A DNA stretch of 64,000 nucleotides from assembly GCF_000720325.1 (NCBI RefSeq), contig NZ_JOJM01000008.1:124001-188000 (forward strand), read 5' to 3'. A program made the position numbers and the translations under genes. Numbering within the stretch: the stretch's first letter is position 1; each line of letters starts with the position of its first letter. Below, piece after piece: positions 32,585 through 41,064 of this stretch. The notes beneath the pieces were generated by a model that was not told where the DNA came from, searched no databases, and was given only the letters and a program-made list of their open reading frames with translations. Source of the DNA: Streptomyces sp. NRRL B-1347. GTDB taxonomy: Bacteria; Actinomycetota; Actinomycetes; Streptomycetales; Streptomycetaceae.

Positions 32585-33330
32585 CCGCATCGCTCGAGGT
32601 CTCCGGCCTCGCCTACGCCTACCCCGACGGCCACCAGGCCCTGTTCGGCGTGGACCTGACGATCACCCGCGGCGAGCGCGTCGCCCTGCTCGGGCCGAAC
32701 GGCGCGGGCAAGACGACGCTCGTCCTCCACCTGAACGGCATCCTCACCGCTGGCGCGGGCACCGTCACCGTGGCCGGACTGCCCGTCGGCAAGCGGCACA
32801 TGGCGGAGATCCGCCGCAAGGTCGGCATCGTCTTCCAGGACCCCGACGACCAGCTGTTCATGCCGACCGTGCGCGAGGACGTCGCGTTCGGCCCCGCCGC
32901 GGCCGGGCTGCGCGGCCCCGAGCTCGAAGCCCGCGTGCACAAGGCGCTCGCCCAGGTCGGCATGGACGGGTACGCCGACCGCCCGCCGCACCACCTCTCC
33001 TTCGGCCAGCGGCGCCGGGTGGCCGTGGCGACGGTCCTCGCGATGGAGCCGGAGATCCTCGTCCTGGACGAGCCGTCCTCGAACCTCGACCCGGCCTCGC
33101 GCCGCGAACTCGCCGACATCCTGCGCGCGTTGGACGTCACCGTCCTGATGGTCACGCACGACCTGCCGTACGCGCTCGAACTGTGCCCCAGGGCGCTGGT
33201 CCTCAGCGAGGGCGTGATCGCGGCCGACGGCGCGACGGGGGAGCTGCTCGCGGACGAGGAGCTGATGCGGAGCCACCGCCTGGAACTGCCCTTCGGCTTC
33301 GATCCCAAGACGGCGGGGGCGGCACGCTAG
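32581..33330 (+). CDS. ECF metal transporter ATPase CbiO/NikO
   Basis: About 249 residues. Walker A GPNGAGKTT, Q loop VFQDPDDQLF, a degenerate signature HLSFGQRRRVAVA, Walker B ILVLDEPSSNLDP and the H-loop VTHDLP. It energises the CbiM-CbiQ transporter. The GTG at 32581 overlaps the CbiQ stop (GTGA) with GGGATGGA upstream. An ATG at 32572, 9 nt earlier in frame, is the alternative start. Only one ATPase gene is present, so the transporter probably uses a homodimer. Confidence 0.93.
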   Translation: MTASLEVSGLAYAYPDGHQALFGVDLTITRGERVALLGPNGAGKTTLVLHLNGILTAGAGTVTVAGLPVGKRHMAEIRRKVGIVFQDPDDQLFMPTVREDVAFGPAAAGLRGPELEARVHKALAQVGMDGYADRPPHHLSFGQRRRVAVATVLAMEPEILVLDEPSSNLDPASRRELADILRALDVTVLMVTHDLPYALELCPRALVLSEGVIAADGATGELLADEELMRSHRLELPFGFDPKTAGAAR

Positions 33331-33366
33331 TGGAATCTTCGGCGGCACGGGGTGGTTGGCTCAGGC

Positions 33367-34557
33367 ATGGACGCTGACGTAGTGGCTACGGCGGGGGCCG
33401 ACACCGAGGTGCACGGCACGGTGGCCCCCGGTTACGAACCGGTCGGGGACGCCTTCCGGCGCACCTTCACCGCGCTCGGCGAGCGGGGCGCGGCGGTCGT
33501 CGTGTACCGCGACGGGCGGCGCGTGGTGGACCTGTGGGGCGGCACGCGGGACTTCGACGGCGGCGCCCCCTGGGAGCGGGGCACCGCCCAGCTCGTCCGC
33601 TCGGCCACCAAGGGCGTGGCCGCCGCCGCGCTGCTCCTGCTGCACCAGCGCGGGCGCCTCGACCTGGACGCGCCCGTGGGCGCCTACTGGCCGGAGTTCA
33701 AGGCGCGCGGCAAGGAGCGGGCGCTCGTCCGGCACGTGCTCGCCCACCGCGCCGGGGTGCCGGTCCTGGACCAGCCGCTGACGCCCGCCGAGGCGTACTC
33801 GCCCGACCTCGCGGCCGCGGTCGTCGCCGCGCAGGCGCCCGCCTGGGAGCCCGGCACGGACCACGGCTACCACGCGCACACCTACGGCTGGCTGACCGGG
33901 GAGCTCGTGCGCCGCGTCTCCGGCCGGGCCATCGGCGAGTGGATCGCGGACGAGGTCGCGGGGCCGCTGGGCCTCGACCTGTGGCTGGGGCTCCCCGAGG
34001 CGCGGGCCGCGCGGGTCGGGCGGCTCGGCGGCATGGCGGCCGACACCGGGCGCGGCGGGCTGCGCGCCCGGCCGAAGCCGGAGGTCGCGGCGGCGTACGC
34101 GGACCCCTCGTCCCTGACGCGGCGCGCCTTCGCGGTCATCGACCCGCTGCCCGACGAGAACGACCCCGGCTACCGCGCGGCCTCCCTGCCCGCGTCGAAC
34201 GGCATCGCCACGGCGGACGGGCTCGCCCGCTTCTACGCCGCGCTCATCGGGGACGTCGACGGGGGCGGCCGCCTCTTCGAGCCGGGCACCCTGGCCCTCG
34301 CCCGCGGCGAGGCGTCCGCCGGGCCCGACCGGGTCCTCGTCACCCCCACCCGCTTCGGCCTCGGCTACATGCTCCACGGCCCCGCGGCGCCCCTGCTGAC
34401 CCCGGCCTCCTTCGGCCACCCCGGCCGCGGCGGCACCCTCGCCTTCGCCGACCCCGAATCGGGCCTCGCCTTCGCCTACGTCACGAACACCATGGGCAAG
34501 GGCGTCACGGCGGACGCCCGCCCCCAGAGCGTGCTCCGGGCCTTGCGGGCCGTATAG
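33367..34557 (+). CDS. Serine hydrolase of the beta-lactamase (class C-like/EstB) family
   Basis: 396 residues. The active-site SxxK motif is SATKG (LVRSATKGVAAAALLLLHQRG) near residue 80. The second motif is YHAHTYGWLTGELVRR, with tyrosine in place of the Y-x-N motif. ASFGHPGRGGTLAFADPESGLAFAYVTN near the end takes the HxG/KTG role. These are EstB-type carboxylesterases or peptidase-like enzymes, usually not true beta-lactamases. No signal peptide, so likely cytosolic. The substrate is unknown. It is convergent with the EamA gene, and a degenerate type A repeat overlaps its stop. Confidence 0.85.
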   Translation: MDADVVATAGADTEVHGTVAPGYEPVGDAFRRTFTALGERGAAVVVYRDGRRVVDLWGGTRDFDGGAPWERGTAQLVRSATKGVAAAALLLLHQRGRLDLDAPVGAYWPEFKARGKERALVRHVLAHRAGVPVLDQPLTPAEAYSPDLAAAVVAAQAPAWEPGTDHGYHAHTYGWLTGELVRRVSGRAIGEWIADEVAGPLGLDLWLGLPEARAARVGRLGGMAADTGRGGLRARPKPEVAAAYADPSSLTRRAFAVIDPLPDENDPGYRAASLPASNGIATADGLARFYAALIGDVDGGGRLFEPGTLALARGEASAGPDRVLVTPTRFGLGYMLHGPAAPLLTPASFGHPGRGGTLAFADPESGLAFAYVTNTMGKGVTADARPQSVLRALRAV

Positions 34558-34596
34558 CCCGTCCGGCGTTCGAGGTCGGGAGCCCCCGGCAGGGCC

Positions 34597-35448
34597 CTAC
34601 CCCGCGTGCAGCATCAGGCCGATGCCCGCCACCATCACGCCCGCGGCCAGCATCCGCGGCGCCCCGAACCGCTCCTTGAAGAACACCGCCCCGATCCCCG
34701 CCCCCACGATGATCGAGGACTCCCGCAGCGCGGAGATCGGTGCGAGGTCGGCCCGCGTCTGGGCCCACAGCACGAGCCCGTACGCGGAGACGGAGAGCGC
34801 CGCGCCGAGGAGCCCGATCCAGGCCACGGGCCGCACCCGCCCCACGAACCCGCCGCGCCACCGCCACACCGCGTACAGCGGCACCACCGTGCCCTGCACC
34901 AGCATCAGCCAGGCGATGTACCCGAGGGACGAGCCGGACGCCCGTACCCCGAGACCGTCCACGACGGTGTACGCGGCGATGGAGACGCCGGTGGCGAGCG
35001 CCGCGCCGAGCGCGGTCCAGTCGGGCCGCCGCCCGGAGCCCCGGATGCCCCACAGGGCGAGCCCGGTGAGCCCGGCCGAGCAGACGGCGACCCCGGCGGC
35101 CTGCCACCCGCCGGGCACCTCGCCCGCGAACACCGCCGCGAGCACGGTCACCACCAGCGGCGCGGTGCCGCGCGCGATGGGGTAGGCCTGCCCGAAGTCC
35201 CCGAGCCGGTAGGACCACATGAGCAGCGCGTAGTAGGCGACGTGGATGGCGGCGGACAGCAGCAGATAGGGCCAGGCCCCGGCGTCCGGCACGGCCACGA
35301 AGGGGGCGAGCAGCAGCCCGATGAGGGCGCCGCCGCCCGATATGAGGGTGAAGCCGACGAGCTTGTCGGTGATGTGGTGGGCGAGCGCGTTCCAGGCGGC
35401 GTGGGTGACGGCGGCGAGCAGGACGGCCGCGGCGACCAGCGGGGTCAC
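34597..35448 (-). CDS. EamA/DMT family transporter
   Basis: 283 residues with about ten hydrophobic segments in two EamA repeats, beginning LVAAAVLLAAVTHAAWNALAHH and closing AGVMVAGIGLMLHAG. Conserved APISALRESSIIVGAGIGAVFFKER is the second-repeat EamA signature. It is a metabolite or drug exporter of unknown substrate. The start is GTG 35448, overlapping the stop of a short upstream frame by 4 bp. Confidence 0.88.
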   Translation of the reverse strand: MTPLVAAAVLLAAVTHAAWNALAHHITDKLVGFTLISGGGALIGLLLAPFVAVPDAGAWPYLLLSAAIHVAYYALLMWSYRLGDFGQAYPIARGTAPLVVTVLAAVFAGEVPGGWQAAGVAVCSAGLTGLALWGIRGSGRRPDWTALGAALATGVSIAAYTVVDGLGVRASGSSLGYIAWLMLVQGTVVPLYAVWRWRGGFVGRVRPVAWIGLLGAALSVSAYGLVLWAQTRADLAPISALRESSIIVGAGIGAVFFKERFGAPRMLAAGVMVAGIGLMLHAG

Positions 35449-35609
35449 CGGGCGGCTCCGGCGGCCTCGGCGGCGGTCCCGGTCCGGTCGGGGAACCGCC
35501 GGACCGCGCCGGTCGGTTCGTCGGGGCCGAGCTCGCGCGGGGCCCGGGTGAAACGGGGGTGCGCGGATGAACCGCCGGTGTCGTACGCGTCGCTGGCAGA
35601 AGTACCCAT
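35445..35609 (-). CDS. Possible small hydrophilic protein coupled to EamA gene
   Basis: 54 codons from an ATG at 35609, ending in a GTGA overlap with the EamA start. Rich in Ala, Gly, Arg and Pro, with no recognised domain. The overlap and third-position GC make it a plausible leader gene, but in such GC-rich DNA short open frames are common, and no strong ribosome binding site is visible. Confidence 0.3.
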   Translation of the reverse strand: MGTSASDAYDTGGSSAHPRFTRAPRELGPDEPTGAVRRFPDRTGTAAEAAGAAR

Positions 35610-35716
35610 GCGGCGCACGCTAGCGGTGCGTGTACGTGCCATGCGACCGGGTATCGACGGCCGGACGGCTCGCGGCCCCCGGCCGACGGGCCGTCCGGCC
35701 GTCCGGCCGTCCCGGC

Positions 35717-37447
35717 TCAGCCTCCGGCGAGCAGCATCGCCCGCACCACCGGGCCCGCCGATTCGCCGCCGTGCCCGCCGGCCTGCACCACCGCCGCCGC
35801 GGCCACGTCCCCGCGGTACGCCGTGAACCAGCCGTTGGGCTTCTTCTGCCCGTCGACCTCCGCGGAGCCGGTCTTCGCGCCGGAGTCGGAGCCGAGGCCC
35901 GACATCGGCTTGACGGCGGTGCCCGCGACCGCCGTGTAGTGCATGAGGTCGCGCAGGGCGGACGCCGTCGAGGGGGACATCCTGCGCGCGGCCGTCGCCA
36001 GCTTCCGCTTGTCCAGGGATGGCGGGACCAGATACGGCTGCCGGAACGTGCCGGACTTGACCGTCGCCGCCACCGACGCCATGTTCAGCGGGTTCATCCG
36101 CACCCCGCCCTGGCCGATGAGTGAGGCCGCCATCTGGGCGTCCGACTGCACCGGCACCGCGCCGTCGAACGAGGACACGCCGATCGACCAGTTGTCGTTG
36201 CCGAGCCCGAAGACGTCCCGGGCCTGCTTGGTCAGGTCGTCGTCGGAGAGCTTCTTCGCCTGGCTGATGAAGGCCGTGTTGCAGGACCGCGCGAAGCTCG
36301 CCCGGAAGGTGCCGTTCTTGATCTGGAACTTGTCGTCGTTCTGGAACTTCCAGCCGCCGTACGTCTCGTACTTGGGGCAGGGGTGCTTCTTGTCGACGCC
36401 CGCGAGCTTCTTCTCCAGGAGCATCGAGGACGAGACGACCTTCATCGTGGAGCCGGGGGCGAGCGAGCCCTGGAAGGCCGTGTTGAAGCCGCCGGGGCGG
36501 GAGTTGGCGACGGCCAGGATCTCGCCCGTGCTCGGCTTCACGACCACGACCGACGCCTGCTTGCGCTTCGCGGTCTCCTTCTCGGCCCGCTCCTGCACAC
36601 GAGGGCTGATCGTCGTCTTCAGCGTGCCCGGGGTGCCGGGCGCGAGCGTCAGGAGCGTCTTGTCAGGCGTGACCTTCGCGTCGTCGCTCTTGGCCTTCGT
36701 GCGCGCCGCGTCCCGCGCGTCCTTGCGGACGATCCGCAGCTCGATGCCGCCGGTGCCGCCCGCCTTCTTGCCGTACTTGTCCCGCAGGCCGTCGAGGACC
36801 GTGCCGAGCGAGGGGTACTTGGCGGCCGTCAGCGCGCCGCCGTCCCGGGCCAGGGCCTTGATCGGCGGATCGCCCGCCTCGCCGGTGACCAGGCGGTCGC
36901 CGGGCTTCAGCTCCGGGTGCACGACGGAAGGGCGCCAGGCGACGAGCGTCCTGCCGTCGGACGCCCGGCGCACGACCTTCAGCGCCGAGTCGTACGCGTA
37001 CGGCTTGCGCACCGTGCCCACCGCGCCCTGCGTCTTGCGGTTTCCCTCGTACGAGACCGTCGCCGCCGCCTTGAACGGCACCTTCGGGCTCTTGGGGCCC
37101 GCGGGCCTGCCCGGCGTGAGCCGCACCTTCGTGACGCGGGCGTCCTTCTGATACGACCGCAGGGCCGTCCGTGCCGCGTCGCGGTCGTCGGTCAGCGCGG
37201 CCGCGCGGTCCACGTCGCCCGCCGCCCAGGCCGCGAGGAACCCCCGCGCGGTGGTGCGCACTTCGGCGGCCGTCGGCGGGCCCGACGCCACGGCCTTGCC
37301 GTCCGCACCGCCCGCCCCGTCCGCCTCCGGCTCCCCCGCCAGGGCGTACGCGGCGAAGCCCACCCCGCACACGACGGCGACCACCGCCCCGCCGAGCACG
37401 CCCGGCCGCACCTTCTTGCGCTCGGCGACACGTCTTCTCTTGCCCAC
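35717..37447 (-). CDS. Penicillin-binding protein (transpeptidase with MecA_N/NTF2-like domain), copy 1
   Basis: 576 residues. A short cytoplasmic KRRRVAERKK, one membrane anchor (VLGGAVVAVVCGVGFAAYALAG), an NTF2-like MecA_N domain at about residues 58-160, then a dimerisation region. The transpeptidase has SxxK (GSTMK, about 333), SxN (SCN, about 385) and KTGSAE (about 525). It cross-links peptidoglycan outside the membrane. GTG 37447. It is followed on the same strand by no close gene. Its tandem paralogue lies 250 bp upstream. Confidence 0.92.
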   Translation of the reverse strand: MGKRRRVAERKKVRPGVLGGAVVAVVCGVGFAAYALAGEPEADGAGGADGKAVASGPPTAAEVRTTARGFLAAWAAGDVDRAAALTDDRDAARTALRSYQKDARVTKVRLTPGRPAGPKSPKVPFKAAATVSYEGNRKTQGAVGTVRKPYAYDSALKVVRRASDGRTLVAWRPSVVHPELKPGDRLVTGEAGDPPIKALARDGGALTAAKYPSLGTVLDGLRDKYGKKAGGTGGIELRIVRKDARDAARTKAKSDDAKVTPDKTLLTLAPGTPGTLKTTISPRVQERAEKETAKRKQASVVVVKPSTGEILAVANSRPGGFNTAFQGSLAPGSTMKVVSSSMLLEKKLAGVDKKHPCPKYETYGGWKFQNDDKFQIKNGTFRASFARSCNTAFISQAKKLSDDDLTKQARDVFGLGNDNWSIGVSSFDGAVPVQSDAQMAASLIGQGGVRMNPLNMASVAATVKSGTFRQPYLVPPSLDKRKLATAARRMSPSTASALRDLMHYTAVAGTAVKPMSGLGSDSGAKTGSAEVDGQKKPNGWFTAYRGDVAAAAVVQAGGHGGESAGPVVRAMLLAGG

Positions 37448-37658
37448 GAACCAGCCCTCCGCGATTCCCCGTCGGCCCCCGCCGCACCTCTGCTCAACTC
37501 ACCGAAGGCCCAACCTAGCGGCAGCCCGTCCGGGCACGGTTCGCGGCGTCATTGGTTTGGGCTGCGCCCAAGCGCCCCACTGGCCGTGGGTGTGCATTCC
37601 GCGGACCGGTTGTGGCTGGGCGCGCCCGCGCGGCGGAGCCGCATATGGACACAGCCCC

Positions 37659-37675
37659 GCGCCCCTTTGGGGCGC
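37659..37675 (-). terminator. Hairpin downstream of PBP copy 2
   Basis: 7-bp GC stem GCGCCCC/GGGGCGC with a TTT loop just beyond the stop at 37698. A second small hairpin TTGGGC-TGC-GCCCAA is at 37557-37571. Confidence 0.5.
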
Positions 37676-37697
37676 GCCCCCGGGCGGGCGCTCACGC

Positions 37698-39323
37698 TCA
37701 GGTCGCTCGGAGGATTGCTGCCACGATTGGGCCCGCCGTGTCGCTGCCGTGGCCGCCCTCCTGGGCCATCGCGGCCGCGGCCACGTCCCCGCGGTAGCCC
37801 GCGAACCAGCTGTTGGGCCGCGCCTGTCCGTCGACCTCCGCCGAACCGGTCTTCGCGCCGACGTCGGGGCCGAGGCCCGCCATGGCCCGTGCGCCCGTGC
37901 CGGACAGCGCGGTGCGCCGCATCATCTGGCGCAGCTGGGCGACGGTCGTCCCGGACAGGCCGCGCGCGGTGGCCAGTTCGCCCGCGATGAGGGACTTCGG
38001 CACGAGCACGGGCTGGCGGAAGGAGCCCGTCATCGCCGTGGCCGTCACCGACGCCAGGTTCAGCGGGTTGAGCTGCACCTCGCCCTGGCCGATGGCGTTC
38101 GCCGCCCGGTCGGGGCCGGTGGAGGCGGGCACGGAGCCGTCCTCCGAGGGGATGCCGGTGCGCCAGTCGTCGCGCCCCAGGCCGAAGTTGTCCCGCGCCT
38201 CCTCGGTGAGGGAGGCGTCGGTGAGCGGCTTCTCGTCGACGAGCTTCACGAACGCCGTGTTGCAGGAGCGGGCGAAGCTGTCCGCGAGCGTGGCCCCGCC
38301 GTTCGGCTCCAGGCCGGTGAGGTTCTTGAAGGTCTGGCTCTGCCAGGTCGCGGTCGACGGGCACGGCGCCGGGCCGCTCGCCTTGGTGACGCCCTTGTCG
38401 ATGAGCATCGCCGCCGTCACGATCTTCATCGTCGAGCCGGGCGCCAGCTCGCCCTGGAAGGCCGCGTTGAAGTCGTCCTCGCGGTGGTTGGCGACCGCGA
38501 GCACCTCGCCGGTGCTCGGCTTGACCGCGACCACCGACGACTCGGGGTACTTGGCGACCGCGTCCTCCGCGGCCCGCTGCGCGACGGCGCTCAGCGTCGT
38601 CGGCAGCGTGCCGGGTCTGCCCTTGGCGAGCGTGAGCAGCGTCGTCGTACCGGCGTCCGCCGAGGCCCGTTTGACGTACAGCTCGATCCCGGGGCGGCCG
38701 CCCGCCTTCTCGCCGTACGCCGTCCGCAGCCGCGCGAGCACCGGCGCGAGGGACGGGTACCGCTCGGGCGTCAGGACCCGGCCTTCGCGGTCCACGGCCC
38801 TGATGGGCGGCGCCGCGGCCTCGCCGGTCTCCAGGCTCTCGCCCTCGTGCAGCTTCGGATGCACGACGGACGCCTTCCAGTCGACGAGGGGCCGCCCGGT
38901 GTTCCGGCCGCGCACGACCTCGAACGAGGACTCGTACGCGAGGCGCTTGGAGGTGCCCTCGTACGACACGGTGGCGCGGACCGAGAACGGCACGTGGGTG
39001 CCGTCGATCCGGCCCGGCGTCAGCCGCACCTGGCGGATGTGCGCGTCCTCGCGGTAGCCGGCCAGGGCGAGGGCGGCCACCTCACTGTTGTTCGTGTACA
39101 CGGCCGCCGTGTCCGCGTCCCCCTTCGCCCAGGCCGCGAGGAACGACCGCGCGGTGTCGCGGACTTCCTTCGCGTCGGGCGTGCCCTTCTTCACCGCGGT
39201 CCCGGTGGCCGGACCGCCGTCGTCGTTCAGCGCGTTCACCACGTTGAACGCGCCGTATCCGGCGCCCCCCACCATGACGGCGAAGACCCCGCCGACGATG
39301 ACGGCCTTCACTCGTTTGCGCAT
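37698..39323 (-). CDS. Penicillin-binding protein (MecA_N type), copy 2
   Basis: 541 residues from ATG 39323 (MRKRVKAVIVGGVFAVMVGGAGYGAF, anchor). Same architecture as copy 1: MecA_N-like AREVRDTARSFLAAWAKGDADTAAVYT-type region, then STMK (about 297), SCN (about 352) and KTGSAE (about 490). The two proteins are clearly tandem paralogues that have diverged in the linker. An upstream in-frame ATG at 39353 would add MWAFLGRERF and seems less likely. Two class B PBPs in tandem near ssgE and pmt suggest a role in developmental cell-wall synthesis. Confidence 0.92.
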   Translation of the reverse strand: MRKRVKAVIVGGVFAVMVGGAGYGAFNVVNALNDDGGPATGTAVKKGTPDAKEVRDTARSFLAAWAKGDADTAAVYTNNSEVAALALAGYREDAHIRQVRLTPGRIDGTHVPFSVRATVSYEGTSKRLAYESSFEVVRGRNTGRPLVDWKASVVHPKLHEGESLETGEAAAPPIRAVDREGRVLTPERYPSLAPVLARLRTAYGEKAGGRPGIELYVKRASADAGTTTLLTLAKGRPGTLPTTLSAVAQRAAEDAVAKYPESSVVAVKPSTGEVLAVANHREDDFNAAFQGELAPGSTMKIVTAAMLIDKGVTKASGPAPCPSTATWQSQTFKNLTGLEPNGGATLADSFARSCNTAFVKLVDEKPLTDASLTEEARDNFGLGRDDWRTGIPSEDGSVPASTGPDRAANAIGQGEVQLNPLNLASVTATAMTGSFRQPVLVPKSLIAGELATARGLSGTTVAQLRQMMRRTALSGTGARAMAGLGPDVGAKTGSAEVDGQARPNSWFAGYRGDVAAAAMAQEGGHGSDTAGPIVAAILRAT

Positions 39324-39443
39324 GAAGCGCTCCCTCCCCAGGAATGCCCACACTTTAGGAGGAGGAAGTCCGCCCCACCCCGGATTTCCTCAGGGCGGTC
39401 GCGTCCTGGGCAGATCTTCGGCCATATTCTCGATCGCTATCTG

Positions 39444-40052
39444 TCAAGAAGAATGGCCGGACCCATTCGGATCGGCCAGAACCGAATGGGAAGCGTGAAC
39501 CGTCAGTTGAGCCCGTACGGCCGTGACGAGTTCCGTCCGCATCCGGGCGAGGTCCTGCCAGCCGGAGTTGATCCGGCTCGCCTGCTCGCTCATGGCCTCC
39601 GCGTCGCCGGACGCGAACGCCGCCAGCCAGTGGGTGAACCGTTCGTGCTGGGCGCGCGCCGTGCTGGTGACCCCGTCGGCGGCGGTGACGATGTCGTCGG
39701 GCCCCCACAGCTCCAGGTGCCCCGCCACGACGTGCAGGTCCATCGCGGCCGCGGACAGCTCTCCGATCTCGTCGACCGACACCGCGCGGGACGCCTTGAC
39801 GTGGGATCCGCACACGCTCGCCGCCCGCAGATAGCGGCTGAACGCGTCGAAGACGTCGGTGCACGCCTGCCGGCGCTGGTCCCGTACCCACTGCTGGTGG
39901 TCGACGGACGACTGGGCCCGGACCTGCGTCTGCGCCGCCTCGATGGTCTTCTGCGCGCCGACACGGGCCCCGTAGGCCGTGGCGAGCCCGCCCACCCCGG
40001 CTCCGATGAGCCCCGCGATGCCCGCGGCCAGTCCGGCGATGCCCTGATCCAT
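39444..40052 (-). CDS. Conserved membrane-anchored protein of unknown function
   Basis: 202 residues. The N-terminus MDQGIAGLAAGIAGLIGAGVGGLATAYGARVGA is one Gly/Ala-rich membrane segment. The rest is a helical soluble domain (QTQVRAQSSVDHQQWVRDQRRQACTDVFDAFSRYLRAA and onward). I recognise the type as a common streptomycete hypothetical protein, but not its role. Near the 3' end a 9-bp inverted repeat (39462-39470/39482-39490) lies within the coding region. It is convergent with nothing and sits between the PBP pair and the deacetylase. Confidence 0.75.
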   Translation of the reverse strand: MDQGIAGLAAGIAGLIGAGVGGLATAYGARVGAQKTIEAAQTQVRAQSSVDHQQWVRDQRRQACTDVFDAFSRYLRAASVCGSHVKASRAVSVDEIGELSAAAMDLHVVAGHLELWGPDDIVTAADGVTSTARAQHERFTHWLAAFASGDAEAMSEQASRINSGWQDLARMRTELVTAVRAQLTVHASHSVLADPNGSGHSS

Positions 40053-40268
40053 CGCAGCATTCTCGCCGCGGCGGGTGGGCGTTGCCACGGAGGGGCGAGA
40101 TCGGGCCAATTGATGGGGTTTCAGCCGCTGCTTCCGGGGAGTTGTCCGGGAAATCTCCCGGAATTGTCCGTGATCGGTAACAGAGGCATCCCCTGATCAC
40201 CGCGGTCCGTCCTGCGGGGTGGTCACAAGGGGACCGGGGATCGGCAAGGGACTGTGAGAGGGGCGGAC

Positions 40269-41039
40269 ATGGCGCGGCACGGCGGTGGGCGGGGCTGGTA
40301 CGGCAAGGTGGTCGGGGCGGCCCTCGGGGTGATGCTGCTCGCCACCGGCGCCTCGGTGTGGACCGCGCAGGCCGGTGACACGGACGACGCGCCGCCGAAG
40401 GCTTCCGCACCCGGCAAGGGCGCCGCCGCCAAGCCCGTCTCGGCGGCCATCGCGCACGCCTCGGAGCAGGGCAAGCGGGGCGTCAACATCACCATCGACG
40501 ACGGCCCCGACCTCAAGTGGACCCCCCAGATGCTCGACCTGCTGCGGCAGTACGGCGCGAAGGCCACCTTCTGCATGGTGGGGACGCAGGCGCAGGCCCA
40601 CCCGGACCTCGTGAAGAAGGTCGTCGCCGCCGGGCACCGGCTGTGCGACCACTCGGTGTCGCACAACACCGCCATGGACAAGGACTCCCAGGCCTACCAG
40701 TCGAAGCAGATACTCGACGCCGAACGCATGATCACCAAGGCGTCCGGGGGAGTGCGCCCGATGTACTACCGGGCGCCCGGCGGGGCGTTCACCCCCTACA
40801 GCCGCAAGCTCGCCGCGTCCCGCGGCATGCGCCCGCTGGGCTGGAACGTGGACACCAAGGACTTCGAGCGCCCCGGCACGGACGCCATCGTCGCCACCGT
40901 CCAGCGGGAGCTGCCCAACGGGCCGACGCTCCTCTTCCACGACGCGGGCGGCGACCGCACCCAGACCGTCGAGGCCCTGCGCCGCCTCCTGCCCTGGCTC
41001 AAGGCCCAGGGCTACACCTTCGGCTTCCCGGTCCGCTGA
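40269..41039 (+). CDS. Polysaccharide deacetylase family protein (NodB domain)
   Basis: 256 residues. Anchor or signal segment GKVVGAALGVMLLATGASVWTAQA near the N-terminus, then a disordered linker and the NodB domain: TIDDGPD with catalytic base and metal Asp, HSVSHNT with the two metal histidines, YYRAPGGAF, and TLLFHDAGGDR with the final histidine. It removes N-acetyl groups from a cell-surface glycan, probably peptidoglycan. ATG 40269 follows GAGAGG. A GTG at 40254 is also in frame. Confidence 0.9.
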   Translation: MARHGGGRGWYGKVVGAALGVMLLATGASVWTAQAGDTDDAPPKASAPGKGAAAKPVSAAIAHASEQGKRGVNITIDDGPDLKWTPQMLDLLRQYGAKATFCMVGTQAQAHPDLVKKVVAAGHRLCDHSVSHNTAMDKDSQAYQSKQILDAERMITKASGGVRPMYYRAPGGAFTPYSRKLAASRGMRPLGWNVDTKDFERPGTDAIVATVQRELPNGPTLLFHDAGGDRTQTVEALRRLLPWLKAQGYTFGFPVR

Positions 41040-41064
41040 ACCCCGCGCCCGCCCGACTCCCCGC

